64,000 nt of DNA from Armillaria gallica (GCA_037576215.1 JBANDB010000004.1:682001-746000), one strand, 5' to 3'. Positions 23,186 to 35,293 are shown, counted from the first letter of the stretch. A program made the numbers and translations. The notes: generated by a model not told the origin, from the sequence alone.

Positions 23186-24324
23186 ATGTCTTTCGGTCCC
23201 TTTCATGCGTGAGTCTATACGTGATGTCGTGATGATGGACTCATTTCCAGCAGAATATCTTTTCTCTCCCTGGCTTCCATTTCCTTTGCCCTTCAGGTCA
23301 AAATCCCAGACGAAAAACATATATTTCAAGGACAGAACACCACAGTGATCCTCATACACAATGAAACGGATCCCAAAGATATACTTCTCAAGAAAATTCG
23401 CCTTAAACATAACAGTTCATCGAATGATGCCCTTCATGTCACCAACTTTACTGCCGACGCACAGGTCAATATCGCTTTCAATCATACCGAGTATGCCTGA
23501 TTAATTTCCTCCGAACTCGGACGTCCTAACCATAAGTCTCAGCAATTACCAGATTTTTGCTTATGAGAATACTTCGTCAGTTGCCACTTTTCATAACATG
23601 TCTTTCTGACTTGGATATGCAGAATGGACCACGATTCTAGTGACCCGATTGCACACAGTTCTGTATTCGAAGTCCACGATAACTTCAAGTGAGGAACCTT
23701 CAGTCTCATTATCATTGAATACAGGTTCTGATCGCTTACAGGGAAGATCATTCGCATCATGGTTCCGATAAGGGTCTAATCGTCGGTGCGGTGTTAGGCT
23801 CGGTGGCGCTTATCGTCATCGTTCTCCTTACAGTCTACCTGATCTTCTTCCGCTCTCGTCGACGACGAAGCTTCCAGGATCGATTGGTACGCCATTCTGA
23901 TACACCAGCGAGTTCCTTCGTCCAATATCTCTACGCCAAGTACCCTCCTCGTCGAAACCCAGGCAGCAGAAATCATGGAGACAGTCCTCCGCCTGTATAT
24001 ATCACGCCATCTCCAACTTCAGCTCGTACATCGTTCGGGCATAGTATGGCGACGAAGTCCACGGCGAGTTTCTGGCCCAAACCTCTCACTGATCGACAGA
24101 TGGACATACAAGGTCGTCTGCATAGCTTGCAGGAGAAACTTTTGAAATTGGAAGGAACGAGTTGGCAGGGGCAGGGTGATATTGAGGCAGCGGAAAACGA
24201 GGCAGAAATCCTGGATACCAAAGCGAAGATTGGAACGCTGAAGGACTTTATGGAGTCCCCTTGGGCGTTGAATGTGACGGATGTTGTCCCGCCTGAGCTG
24301 GTTCACTGTTTTACTTCCTATTGA
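23186..24324 (+). CDS. G3: single-pass receptor-like protein, TDRQM/WAL tail
   Basis: Same exon plan as G2 and near-identical through MSFGPFHAISFLSLASISFA, KIPDEKHIFQGQNTTVILIH, FNHTE + YQIFAYENT, DPIAHSSVFEV, EDHSHHGSDKG and the TM segment LIVGAVLGSVALIVIVLLTV plus SRRRRSFQD. About 27 further residues are alignable but diverged (FVQYLYAKYPPRRNP against FLKYLAAKCNPCRKP in G2). Then the tail is unrelated to that of G2: a Ser/Pro-rich linker, LTDRQMDIQGRLHSLQEKLL, and MESPWALNVTDVVPPE. This TDRQM...ESxWALxxTDxxPP end is the tail I know from other mushroom members of this family. No PPxY at the C-terminus. No internal stop after splicing, so probably functional. Confidence 0.75.
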
Positions 24325-24945
24325 CATATCTATGGATCGCACACAGTATCATATCAAATCGGTCTGACTTGCGGGAAGTTTTTAAGTCCGAATAGGGCAC
24401 TGAGACGCATTGTGCACAATGGCTCTTTGGAATTAGAGGTCTCCTCTTCTCTGTCTCTTGCTGGGATTTCATATCTTTGTGTACGATTCGGGAGTTTGTG
24501 TTATTATAAAATGTACACTTGGTGATATAACCCCAAGGGCCAGTCGAGCTATCTCCTCATCAAATGTCGTTCAAGGCTAAAGGTGATGTGCATTAATGTA
24601 GTTTACTGATCTTCCGAGTATTGTATCTCACTCGCTACCTGCATATTATTAGATCGGCACATGGTCGTGCTTTGATGTCTGGACTCTACCAGGACTCGCA
24701 TCCTAGGGCGATCAACTTGCATCTAATCCCAGGTTCTTATCTAAAACGGTGGTGTGCGACTGTTCATCGGTATCCAAGACAATTGATAGTTCATATCTTT
24801 TTCTTTGAACCGAGTTCGGGTGCATTACATCTAAGGCTATACTATCTGGGCTTTGAGCCTGTGACCGCCACTCTTTCACACGTATTGAATACCGTATTGC
24901 GCACCCACAACTGCCACATCTCCCCTACTGGCTAAGAGAGGCTGA

Positions 24946-26566
24946 ATGTTGTTCCATTTCGTTTTGTAAGTGGTACCTTTTGTTGCATGATAGAGCAGAG
25001 AAATACTCAAGCCTGCCTGATAGATTCTTTGTTCATTTTGCTGCTTCGACCAGCTTTCTTCTCGACGGAGTTCAAAAAAATGCGACGGTTGGTATACCTG
25101 TCCAGCTCACCTGGCACCTTCAAGGCGACGACCCAGATAACTTCCGCTTCTCACTAAGGAATGTCTCCCATGGGTTGGAAGAAGTAGAAAGAATACCATT
25201 CACATTGCCTACTAATGGCACTCGCGAGGGGACCGTGATGGTCAATTTTCCGTTTCCTGGGTACGTTCGTAGTCTGTGAATTCAACCTCTCGAGCATAAT
25301 CTTTCGACTTTACATTCTCTAATCACGATTCGCAGGTCCTATCTCATCGAAGCAATCAATGTCAACACCAACGAGGTTATAGTTAGTTCTGGGACAATTT
25401 CTGTTCACAGTGCGAATTTCGCGTATGTTCATTTATCCCTATACTGTCCGTAGTGTGACTGGCATCTCAGTGTCGCTCCTGCAACGACTAGTTCTGGGAG
25501 CATATCTGTAACTACTGCATCGATCCAAATCTCTTCTACAGCGTCGACATCATCCACGTCTCTTTTACACTCCGGTAACATAACGCCGTCGAGTACAAGG
25601 TACAATTCCTGCTCCACTTTACATCGAAGTGAGACTGATTCTTTATGCCAGCTCTGTGAGCACAGCCGCCAGTCAAAATACTGTCCATATCGTTTCTATC
25701 GAGTCGCCGCTCTCACCTAACTCTCTTTCTATTTCTCTGTCTGGAGAATCAACAACCCTGAGGTTCGTTCGTTTGCTGTTGAATCTGTATATGTACGTTA
25801 CTCACCATCCGCATGTCACTAGCCCGACCCCCTCCCATCTCATCGAAAGCAGTTCGATGGGTGGTGATGCTTCAACTTTGTGCGCATCCTCAACAAATTC
25901 GTGCTAACTGTAACCTAACAATCCTCTAGAACTGCGACTACCCCCGCATCTACATCAAACAGCTCCAGTCCGCGAGGGCCACAGAAGACATCAACAATTA
26001 TTGGAGCTGTGATTGGCGTTATAGGATTCTTGCTACTCGTTTTCTTAGGAGTAGTTCTCTGTCGTCGCCTGCACAGGAACCGAAGCCCTATATTATTACC
26101 CAGCCCCAAGGTCATCTTCCCATATTTGCAAAGTCGTGGCATGACGCAGACGCTACGAAAAAATGATGCTGCCGCGTCAGATTCAGCGGATGTCATAATG
26201 TCGACACCCATGAATTCGTTCATGGTGGATGTCGAAGAAGGAGTACCAGGAGCCGATCTGCCGAGGAAAGAGAGAGAATCGGTGACGGACACGCGTGGAA
26301 CCTCAATGACGTCAGACTTCAACGTCCCTTTGCCCTCCCTCTCCGTAGGCCTTTCCACGCGGGGAAGTCTTCAAATTCTTGGCGGAAAGCAGCTATCGCA
26401 CCCTAGCACTCCGGGTTTGCTATCTCATGCAGGGAACAACGAAATTGCAGAGGAGATCACAAGGCTGCGGACCCGGATACAGGAGCTAGTCATCGACAGA
26501 GCGCCATTATGGGACCAAGATAGCGAGACGGAGCCGCCTCCTGCATATGTAAAAGATGCGTACTAG
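24946..26566 (+). CDS. G4: single-pass receptor-like protein, PPxY tail
   Basis: First exon MLFHFVL; exon 2 FFVHFAASTSFLLDGVQKNA, then TVGIPVQLTWHLQGDDPDNF, and GTREGTVMVNFPFPG + SYLIEAINVNTNEVIVSSG. Three further short exons form a long Ser/Thr stalk (for example APATTSSGSISVTTASIQIS). They are followed by TTPASTSNSSSPRGPQKTST, TM IIGAVIGVIGFLLLVFLGVV, the basic CRRLHRNRSP, and a conserved tail with LLPSPKVIFPYLQSR, VDVEEGVPGADLPRKERESV, IAEEITRLRTRIQELVIDRA and EPPPAYVKDAY. All introns are GT-AG and keep phase, giving about 370 residues without a stop. The tail is nearly identical to that of G6. Confidence 0.75.
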
Positions 26567-28063
26567 AGAGGAGTTTCATTATAATGGCATTGATATATAT
26601 GATACTTACATTGTCGACTCTGAGTTGGCTCTTACGCTAGAATTGCGCCGCTGTTGTCAAACGAAATGAGCGACAAATTGGTTCGCATCTGTGGCAAACA
26701 CGACGTGGTTGGGCTGAAAAGCTGAGCAAATCGGGGCAGACATCCGATATCCGTTCCACCGAACCAATAGGGTCCTTCGGGGTCTTTCGATCAATCCCGG
26801 CCGACGTTGTTGACTACTACCACAATCTCACTTTGGTCTATCTACCTCAGTTTGCTTCCCGTCCCCAAAATCCCAAGATGAATAACTGGACGACATAATG
26901 CTATGGCCTCTGTAAGCTTCTCGAGACAATTCATAGTATCTTAGACTCGAAGCGAGGAGCAAGTGAACTGCGAGATCTATATGGCGATACGCTGTCATAT
27001 TTTCTCAACGTAACTAACGCCGGTGTGCCGTTGGGAATGTTCAGGATTGCGAGGTGAAGGGAGTGGTTTCCCGTTTCTTGGCAGGTGTTGGAGGCGCATA
27101 AGCATAGGTCACAACTAACTGGTGAAGGTGAATGTATCCCATCCGATATTTTATATTGCGGAGTTGACATGCCTTTATGGAAGACTAAGTGCTATGACAT
27201 CAAGGCCTGCATCCTCGAGCGCGTGACTTCGATATCGACGCTACAATCTCTCACTGCAGCTGCTATTATCTCAACAGACTTCCTCCCTTGGCAGAACACA
27301 ACGACTCAGCCTAATTGGTAGCGATCGGAAACTACACTCCCCGCGGCACAAAACACCCAGAACAGGAGCGTCACCCTGCTCACCGGTCTCACATGGTGGG
27401 ATCAAGGCTCTTTGTCGACTAAGGAACGTACATTTTCGACCGCAACAGCAGTGGAAATCTGTACTGGTATCCATGCCATGCTACCTTCGCTCATAGCGAC
27501 GGGATAGTTACCCGGTGTTATGTCCCACTTGTTTCGCCCCGCTGCGCATTGTTTTTCATATTTCCTACCAGTTTGTAATCCATGCCGGGTGTTTGGAATT
27601 CACGGTTTGCTCTATGTCCATTACCTGCTGGGGTGTCTTCTCCCATCTTTCAATGCAAGAAGCCGAAACTAAAAATTAGGAAACCTGTGCTTATTCTTGG
27701 AGATTCATCAGTTGCACGGTGCTATTCGAACCATCTTTGAATCAAATTTCGTTAAAGGCTGATTGGTAGTGTGCATTACCATTCATTGTATCTCACCTAC
27801 GAACTGCGTATTTTCGCCTAGTGTGATGCATAAACTCTATGAGACTTTCATCATATTTGACGTTCCTATTTGAGGCAGCGGTGTACGACGGTCCATCATC
27901 GGTATCCAAGACCGCTGAGAGTTCAGGCGCTTCTCCTCCTCAACAGCGTTCAGACGTGCATCTGAGTCTATAAAATCTGGGCTTTAAACCCCTACTCCCA
28001 CTTTTCGACGCATTGCGTATTTCCACAACTACCGCGTCTCACTTACTAGATAAGAGAGGCTGA
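26567..28063 (+). repeat. intergenic unit, copy 1 of a 5.5-kb block duplication
   Basis: No gene. The sequence after the G4 stop is closely similar to that after the G6 stop (32062-33571), for example the TAATGG(G)CATTGATATATATGATA block, GAAACGGGGAAACACC/GAAACGGGAAACCACT (complement) and the CTAGAT/GGATAAGAGAGGCTG block before the next ATG. The offset is about 5.50 kb throughout. Confidence 0.65.
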
Positions 28064-29551
28064 ATGTTGCTCCATTTCGTTTTGTAAGTCGTGTTGTTCA
28101 TTTCATGAGAGTGGATAAGTGAGTTATAATTCATTGGACAGATTCTGTTTCTGATTTGCTACCTCTACCGGCTTTCGTTTCGATGGCATTGAAGGGAACG
28201 CGACAATTGGCATACCTTTCAGTCTGACATGGCATCGTGATCAAGACGATGACCCAAACCAGCTAGTCGTTGAGCGAAGAATTTTGCAAAGTCAAAATTT
28301 GGGCCAAGGAGATAACATTCCCTTCTCGTTTCCCAAAAACCCCGTCCTGGACGGTGCCATAGTGGTCAACTTTCCATCGCCTGGGTGTGTTTGTAATATA
28401 TCAATTGAAGCTCGAATCTCATGTTCCGATTTGTAATTCTCCTGGCTCAGGTACTATTCGATTGAAGTTTTCAACAACAGTACTAAATCGCTCGTATCTA
28501 CTTCCGATATAATTCCTGTTAGCAGTCCTGATTCAGGAATAAACCCCGGCTCTATAACGGCGTCTGTGTATGTTCATCACTTTATTCCACTCCTAGTGCC
28601 ACTGGCTCATGATTTTTCTGGCAACGACTAGCTCTGTTAGCACATCGGGACCCATTCCAACAGCAACCACTTCTTCTGCCATGCCAATATCCTCCGTCGC
28701 ATCGAGTTCTGGTTATGGATACTCACCAACTATGAGGTATGCTTGCTTGTTGCTCCGTACATATGCAGATGTTGCTCAGTGCTGGGTTCAATAGTTCCTT
28801 CGCAGCTGCAATGAGTGGTTCGACCACTGATGGTACTTCAATGTGGGAATTATTGAGTTATACATGCTTCAGATGCAAATCTCACTATCATTCTAGCACT
28901 GCTTCCACCCCTTCATCTACACCCAATAACTCCAACTCGCATAAAACAAAGCAGATGTCGACAATTATCGGAGCCGTAATTGGCGTGGTTGTATTCTCGC
29001 TACTCCTTGCACTAAGAGTAGTTCATTATTATCGCGTGCATAGGAACCGAAAGGATATGTTATTACCCAGTCCCAAGGTCATACTTCAATACCTACAAAT
29101 TTGGCCTTCCTCTCAGCATGGTGCGATTCACAAACTACGAGGAAGAGATGTACCTGTATCAGCCTCAGTGGATGTACTAATACCGACATTCATTAATTCG
29201 GGGATCATGGAATTCGAGGTCGAAGAAGGAGTGCCAGAAGTCAACTTACCGGAGAAAGGTACCAAACTGGTGACGAACCCGCGTACAAGCTCCGTAGCCT
29301 CAGATGACAATGCCCCTGAGCCCTCGCTTTCCGGAGGCTTAGCCGGACGGGAAAGTCTTCAAATTCTGGCCGAAGAGCCGATGTCGCACGCAAGTACTTC
29401 AGCTTTGCGACCTCGTGCAAGGAACGATGAAATGGCAGAAGAGATTACAAGGTTGCGTACTCAGATACAGCAGCTTATCACCAACGGAGTCCCAGGATGG
29501 GATCCAGGTAGAGAGATAGATCCACCTCCGGCATATTCAAACGATATGTAG
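28064..29551 (+). pseudogene. G5: receptor-like gene with in-frame stop in the signal-peptide exon
   Basis: The ATG at 28064 encodes MLLHFVL, then an intron. Exon 2 continues as FCF, TGA (28152-28154), FATSTGFRFDGIEGNA, where G6 has TGC (Cys) at the same codon. Downstream everything is family-like and open: TIGIPFSLTWHRDQDDDPNQ, FPSPG + YYSIEVFNNSTKSLVS, Ser/Thr stalk exons, TM IIGAVIGVVVFSLLLALRVV, tail LLPSPKVILQYLQIW, EEITRLRTQIQQLITNG and DPPPAYSNDM. The TM segment carries an Arg where the sibling G7 has Gly. The stop plus this charge suggest recent loss of function, unless splicing avoids the TGA. Confidence 0.6.
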
Positions 29552-29770
29552 AGAGATGATCGATGGGCTAGGCTTGGGCGACCGGGAGTTGACTTTTTGT
29601 GTTGCAATTAGAAAGAAAGTAGCATCGCTTTTTAATCGCTTTAGGCTCAGGCTCAGGTACTACTACGTTCATATCGCATCTGAACTATTGTTGTTTCAAA
29701 AGCTCAGCGCCAGCTTTCAAAGATGCGCATAAGAATTCAAGCACTCAGGCTCAGGTAGAAGTTTGTGGCA

Positions 29771-29822
29771 TTGACGCGTCATTGACGTCAGACGACATCA
29801 ACCGGTCACGGGGACGTTCTTT
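29771..29822. promoter_or_regulatory. conserved upstream block with CRE-like TGACGTCA
   Basis: TTGACGCGTCATTGACGTCA begins a block of about 50 nt repeated at 35242-35293 upstream of G8 (there TGACGTAA). It lies about 0.54 kb before the G6 ATG and at a comparable distance before G8 once the inserted MITE is subtracted. TGACGTCA is the site of CREB/ATF-type bZIP factors. Its use here is an inference, and shared ancestry alone could explain the conservation. Confidence 0.35.
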
Positions 29823-30318
29823 GGAGAGTCTATTTGAAACTCATGGTTTCCTCTATCGCCGGGATCTCCTCGCGTTCCCTTCGACATTTATTTATAGGTT
29901 TTCGGCTCAATCTCACACACTCACAGACAGTTACTATGGCATTAGTCATCTTAATGGTCTCCAAATAAATGCATCAAATTTCAAATTCAATGATGATTGA
30001 TGCTGTACAAGTAAGATGACTATATCAGCGTCGTACCAAAGAACCACTTCTGTGTTGCGCATTCTGATCTTTGAACTCTAGGCTTATCAACTGTTATCCA
30101 ATCATTCTAATCCCACGTTCGTCTCCTAACGACGGTGTAATATATCCATCTGTATCCCAGACCACTGATAGTTTCCGTATTCCTCCCAAGCCGCGTACAG
30201 GGCTTCAGATGAAGTGCAGCTGTGTCTGTACTATCGCTCTATTTGACCACGATATTCACTCTCACACATATTGTGTATACACAACTCCGCGTGTTGTTGA
30301 CAGGCTAGGAGAAGCTAA

Positions 30319-32061
30319 ATGCTGCTGCATTTCATTTTGTAAGTCGTGTTTTCATGTCATGAGAACAGATAAGTGTATTTAAATTCACTGGACAGATTCT
30401 GTTTCTGCTTTGCTACTTCGATCGGGTTTAAATTCGGTGACATTAACGCGAATGCAATAGTCGGCACGCCCTTCACTCTGACATGGTATCTTGACCAAGG
30501 CGATGACCCAGACAAGCTCCACCTTGAGCAAAGATTGAAATCCCAAAATTCGGGCGAGGGAAAGATCATGAGCTTCTCATTTCCTACTAATGGTACCCAC
30601 GGCGGGACCGTGCCGGTCACTTTTGCATTGTCCGGGTGAGTCTACAATATGTTAATTGAACCTCGAATCTCATGTTCCGACTCGTCATTGTCGTAAAACA
30701 GGGAACATTTAGTTGAAGTATTTGAGGACAATCCTAAATCGCCTAATGCTGCTTCCGGTAAATTTCTTGTTAGCACTGAATCCGGAACTAGCCCCAGCTC
30801 TATAACGACGTCTGTATGTTCATTACTTTCTATAACCAGTAGTGCCAGTGGCTTATGGTTTTTCTGGTAACGACTAGTGCTCTTAGCACAGTATCTATTC
30901 TACCAACAGCCACTTCTTCTGTGCCGTCAGCCTCCACCACCTCTCAGGATACCACTTATGAGCCTTCCTTGACATCAACTATTAGGTACATTCGATTGTT
31001 ATTCCGTACATATGCAGATGTAACTCATTGCCTATGGGTCCAATAGTTCTTCCCAAACGACAGTGACTAGTTTGGACGGGCTGGTAGAATTCCAACGTGG
31101 GTGTTTTTGCATTCATGCTTCAAATGAAAATCTCACCATAATTCTAGGTCGACTGTCTTCACCAGTGTGACTCAGTAGAATGTTTCTATAACTGTTAATG
31201 CTACCGTATATTTGACAAGAACTTTAGAACCACGACTTCTACTACGTCTTCATTCAACACAATTCGTTTGCTGCTGAATCTGTATATGTACGTTACTCAC
31301 AATCCACATTTTACTAGCACGACCCCCTCCCATCTCACCGAAAGCAGTTCGAAGGGTAGTGATACTTCAACTTTGTGCGCATCCTCAACAAATTCGTGCT
31401 GACTGTAACCTAACAATCCTCTAGAACTGTGATTACCCCCGCATCTACATCTAACAACTCCAACCCGCGAGGGACACAGAAGACGTCGACAATTATTGGA
31501 GCTGTGATTGGTGTTATAGGATTCTTGCTACTCCTTTTATTAGGAGTAGCCCTCTGTCGTCGCCTGCACAGGAACCGAAGCCCTATATTATTACCCAGCC
31601 CCAAGGTCATGTTCCCATATTTGCAAAGTCGTAGCATAATGCAGACGCTACGAAAAAATGATGCTACCGTGTCAGCTTCAGCGGATGTCATAATGTCGAC
31701 ACCCGTGAATTCGTTCATGGTGGATGTCGAAGAAGGAGTACCAGGAGCCGATCTACCGAGGAAAGAGAGAGAATCGGTGACGGACACGCGTAGAACATCA
31801 GTGGCGTCAGACGTCAACATCCCTGTGCCCTCCCTCTCCGGAGGCTTTTCCGCCCGGAGAGGTCTTCAAATTCTTGGCGGAGAGCAGCTATCGCACCCCA
31901 GCACTCCGGGTTTGCTATCTCACGCAGGAAACAGTGATATTGCAGAGGAGATCACAAGATTGAGAACCAGGATACAGGAGCTAATCATCGACAGAGCGCC
32001 ATTACGGGATCAAGATAGCGAGACGGAGCCGCCTCCTGCATATGTAAAAGATGCGTACTAG
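30319..32061 (+). CDS. G6: chimeric receptor-like protein, PPxY tail
   Basis: Signal and ectodomain are of the G7/G8 type: MLLHFIL + FCFCFATSIGFKFGDINANA, TPFTLTWYLDQGDDPDKLHL, PTNGTHGGTVPVTFALSG + EHLVEVFEDNPKSPNAASG. The tail is of the G4 type: QKTSTIIGAVIGVIGFLLLL, FPYLQSRSIMQTLRK, VDVEEGVPGADLPRKERESV, IAEEITRLRTRIQELIIDRA, EPPPAYVKDAY. Between them, 31140-31250 is a relic of the G8 stalk exon and intron, and from about 31258 the sequence switches to G4. One stalk exon has lost two bases at its 3' edge relative to G5, but a donor four bases upstream (GTCTGT) would restore frame. The gene is plausibly still coding; exon joins in the stalk are less certain than in G4. Confidence 0.6.
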
Positions 32062-33571
32062 AGAGGAGTTTCATTATAATGGGCATTGATATATATGATA
32101 CTTACATTGTTGACTCTGAGTTGGCTCTTAATTTAGAATCGGGCCGCTTTTCTTAACCAAAGTGAGCGACAAATTGGTTTTCATCTGTGGCAAACGCGAC
32201 GTGGTTGAGCTGAAAGGCTTAGCAAGTCGGGGCAGACATCCGGTTCAAAGAATACCCGTTCCACCGAACCAATAGGGTTCTTCGGGTTCTTCCGATCAAT
32301 CCCGGCCGACGTTGTTGACTCGTTGAATTGTTGACCTACTACCACAACCTCACGTTAACCTACCTACCTCAGTTTGCTTCCCGTCCCAAAAATTCCAAGA
32401 TGGGCAGCTGGACGACATAGCGATATAGCCCCTGTAAGCTCGTTTCCCTGACTTGTCGAGACATCTTGGACTCGAAGCGAGGAGCAAGTGAACTGTGAGA
32501 TCTATATGGCGATACGCTGTATATTTCTCAATTTAACCAACGCCTGTGCGCCGTTGGGAGTGTTCATGATTACGAGGTGAAGAGGGTGTTTCCCCGTTTC
32601 TTGGCAGGTGTTGGAGGCGCATAAGCGTAGGTCACAACTAACCGGTGAAGGCGAATGGATCCCATCCGATATTTCATGTCGCAGAGTTGACATGCATTTA
32701 GGCAAGACTGGGTGCTATAATATCCAGACCTGTATCGTCGACAGCATGACTTCGATATCGACGCTACAATCTCTCACTGCAGTTGCCAGTACCCCAGCAG
32801 ATGTCCTTTCTTGGCAGAACACAGAGATTCAGCCTAATCGGCGGTGATCCGAAACTGGACTCCTGCCGGCACCAAACGCGCAGGGAAGGAGCGTCCTCCC
32901 GCTCTCCAGTCTCACACGGTGGGATCAAGGCTCTTTGTCGACCGAGGAACGTACATTTTCGACCGTGACAGTGTTGAAAGTCTTTCCTGGTATCCATGCT
33001 ATGCTACCTTCGTTCACGGCAACAGGCTAGTTGCTCGGTGTTATGTCCCACTGCGCATTGTTCTTCATATTTCATACCAGTTTGTAATCCACATCGGGTG
33101 TGTGGAATTAAGGTATCCTCTATGACCATTACCTGCTAGGGTGTCTTCTCCCATCTTTCTATGCAAGAAGCCGTAACTTATAATTAGGAAACCTGCGCTC
33201 ATTCTGGGAGACTCATCAGTTGCACAATGTTATTCTATTCGAACCATCTTTGAATCACATTTCGTTGAAGGCTGATCGGTAATGTGCATTCCTATTCATT
33301 TTATCTCACTGAACTCCATATTTTCGCCTAAAGTTATGCCTGAATTCTAAGCGACTTTCATCATATTTGATGTTCCTATCTGAAACAGCGGTGTGTGGTG
33401 GTTCATCAGTATCCAAGACCGCTGATAGTTCAGGCGTCCCTCCTCCTCAAAGGCATTCATATGTGCATCTGATTCTATAATATGGGTTTGACCCCTACTC
33501 CCACTTTGTGACGCAGTGCGTAGTGCGCACACACAACTGCCGCGTCTCACTTACTGGATAAGAGAGGCTGG
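32062..33571 (+). repeat. intergenic unit, copy 2 of the 5.5-kb block duplication
   Basis: Similar along its length to 26567-28063, including blocks GCAAGTGAACTGTGAGATCT, TTGGCAGGTGTTGGAGGCGC and TTTCGTTGAAGGCTGATCGG. No coding frame with support; it holds the G7 promoter. Confidence 0.65.
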
Positions 33572-35053
33572 ATGCTGCTCCATTTCATTTTGTAAGTCGT
33601 GTTTTAATCGCATGAGAGCAGATGAATGCTTAAATTCGCTGGAAAGATTCAGTTTCTGCGTTGCTACTTCCATCGGCTTTAAATTCGGTGACATCACAGC
33701 GAATGCGACAGCTGGAGCGCCTTTCACTCTGACATGGTATCTTGACCAAGGCGATAACCTAGACAAGCTCCACCTTAAACAAAGATTGATGTCCCAAAAT
33801 CCGGGCGATGGAAGGAACATACCCTTCTCATTTCCTAATAATGGTACCCGCAACGGGACCGTGACGTTCACTTTTGAAGTCCTTGGGTGCGTTTGTAATA
33901 TATCAACTGAACCTCGAATCTCATGTTCCGACTTGTCATTGTCGTAAACAGGGACCATCTAATTGAAGCATTCGAGGATAAGCCTAGATCACCTATAGCT
34001 AGTTCCGATACAATTAGTGTGAGCAGTTCTATTTCCGGAACTAACCCCGGCTCTATATCGACGTCTGCGTATGTTCATCATTTTCTCTACTCTGTAGCGA
34101 TACTTGCTTACGATTTTCTGCTAACGACTTGCTCTGCTAGTACATCGGTACCCATTACGACAATCAACATTTCGTCTGCCGTGCCAATATCCTCCAACTC
34201 TTCGAGTTCTAGTAATGGGAACTCATCAACTGTCAGGTATATTTGCTTGTTGCTCCGTACATGTGCAGATGTCGCTCAATACTGGTGGGTTCAATAGTTA
34301 CTTCGGAGCTACAGGTAGTTTGACCACTGACGGTATTTCGACGTGGGCGTTTTGAGTTATTCATGCCCTAAATTCAAATCTCACTATCATTCTAGCACTA
34401 CTTCCACCCCTTCATCCACCCCCAATAACTCCAACTTGCATAAAACAAAGCAGATGTCGACAATTATCGGAGCCGTAATTGGCGTGGTCATATTCTTGCT
34501 ACTCCTTGCACTAGGAGTAGTTCTTTATTATCGCGTACATAGGAAACGAGGCCATATGTTATTACCCAGCCCCGCGATCATGCTTCAATATCTACAAAAT
34601 CGGCCTTCCTCTCAGCATGGTGCGATTCATAAACTACGAGGAAGAGATGTGCCAGTACCAGCCTCAGTGGATGGGCTGAGACCGGCATCCATCAACTCGG
34701 GGATCGTGGAATTTGATGTCGAAGAAGGAGTTCCAGGAGCCAACCTGTCAAGGAAAGGTACAAAACTGGCGACGACGCGTTCACTCTCCTTAGGCTCAGA
34801 CGACAATGCTCCTGGGCCTGATCCCTTCCTTTCCGAAGGCTTACCCGAATGGACAAGTCTTCAAATTCTTGCGGCAGAGTCTACGCTGCATGCAAGTACT
34901 TCAACCTTGCCACCTCGTGCAAGGAACGATGAAATGGCAGAAGAGATCATAAGGTTGTGTACTCGGATACAGCAGCTCATCGTCGACAGAGTCTCAGAAT
35001 GGGATCAAAATGGGGAGATGGATCCGCCTCCGGCGTACGTAAGAGATGTGTAG
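33572..35053 (+). CDS. G7: single-pass receptor-like protein, PPxY tail
   Basis: Spliced product of about 360 residues without stops: MLLHFIL + FSFCVATSIGFKFGDITANA, APFTLTWYLDQGDNLDKLHL, NNGTRNGTVTFTFEVLG + DHLIEAFEDKPRSPIASSDT, ISVSSSISGTNPGSISTSA, a Ser/Asn stalk, SYFGATGSLTTDGIST, TSTPSSTPNNSNLHKTKQMS, TM IIGAVIGVVIFLLLLALGVV, tail LLPSPAIMLQYLQNR, DNAPGPDPFLSEGLPEWTSL, EMAEEIIRLCTRIQQLIVDR, DPPPAYVRDV. The ectodomain exons are close to identical with G8, while the tail matches G5. The PPxY is kept. Confidence 0.75.
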
Positions 35054-35241
35054 AGAGATGGTCAACGAGGTAGGCTTGGGCGACTCTGCGCAGTTAGGAT
35101 TCGTTATAACTTATTAGCGACTGTGATTCAAAGAAAGCCGCGTCACTTTGGACTCAGGCCCAGGTACTACGTTCATATCATATATACCATTCCTGTTTCG
35201 AAGACACGCGTCAGAATTCAAGCACTCCAAATTTGGTGGTT

Positions 35242-35293
35242 TTGACGCGTCGTTGACGTAAGACGACATCAACCGGTCACGGGGACGTTCTTT
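35242..35293. promoter_or_regulatory. second copy of the upstream block (TGACGTAA variant)
   Basis: TTGACGCGTCGTTGACGTAA and the following ACGACATCAACCGGTCACGG match 29771-29822. The palindrome of the other copy is reduced to TGACGTAA here, at 35254-35261. Confidence 0.35.

Noticed and set aside
31140..31260. Extra coding exon in G6
   Set aside because: Compared with G8 it holds an in-frame TAG and loses the following exon, so it is a relic in non-coding sequence.
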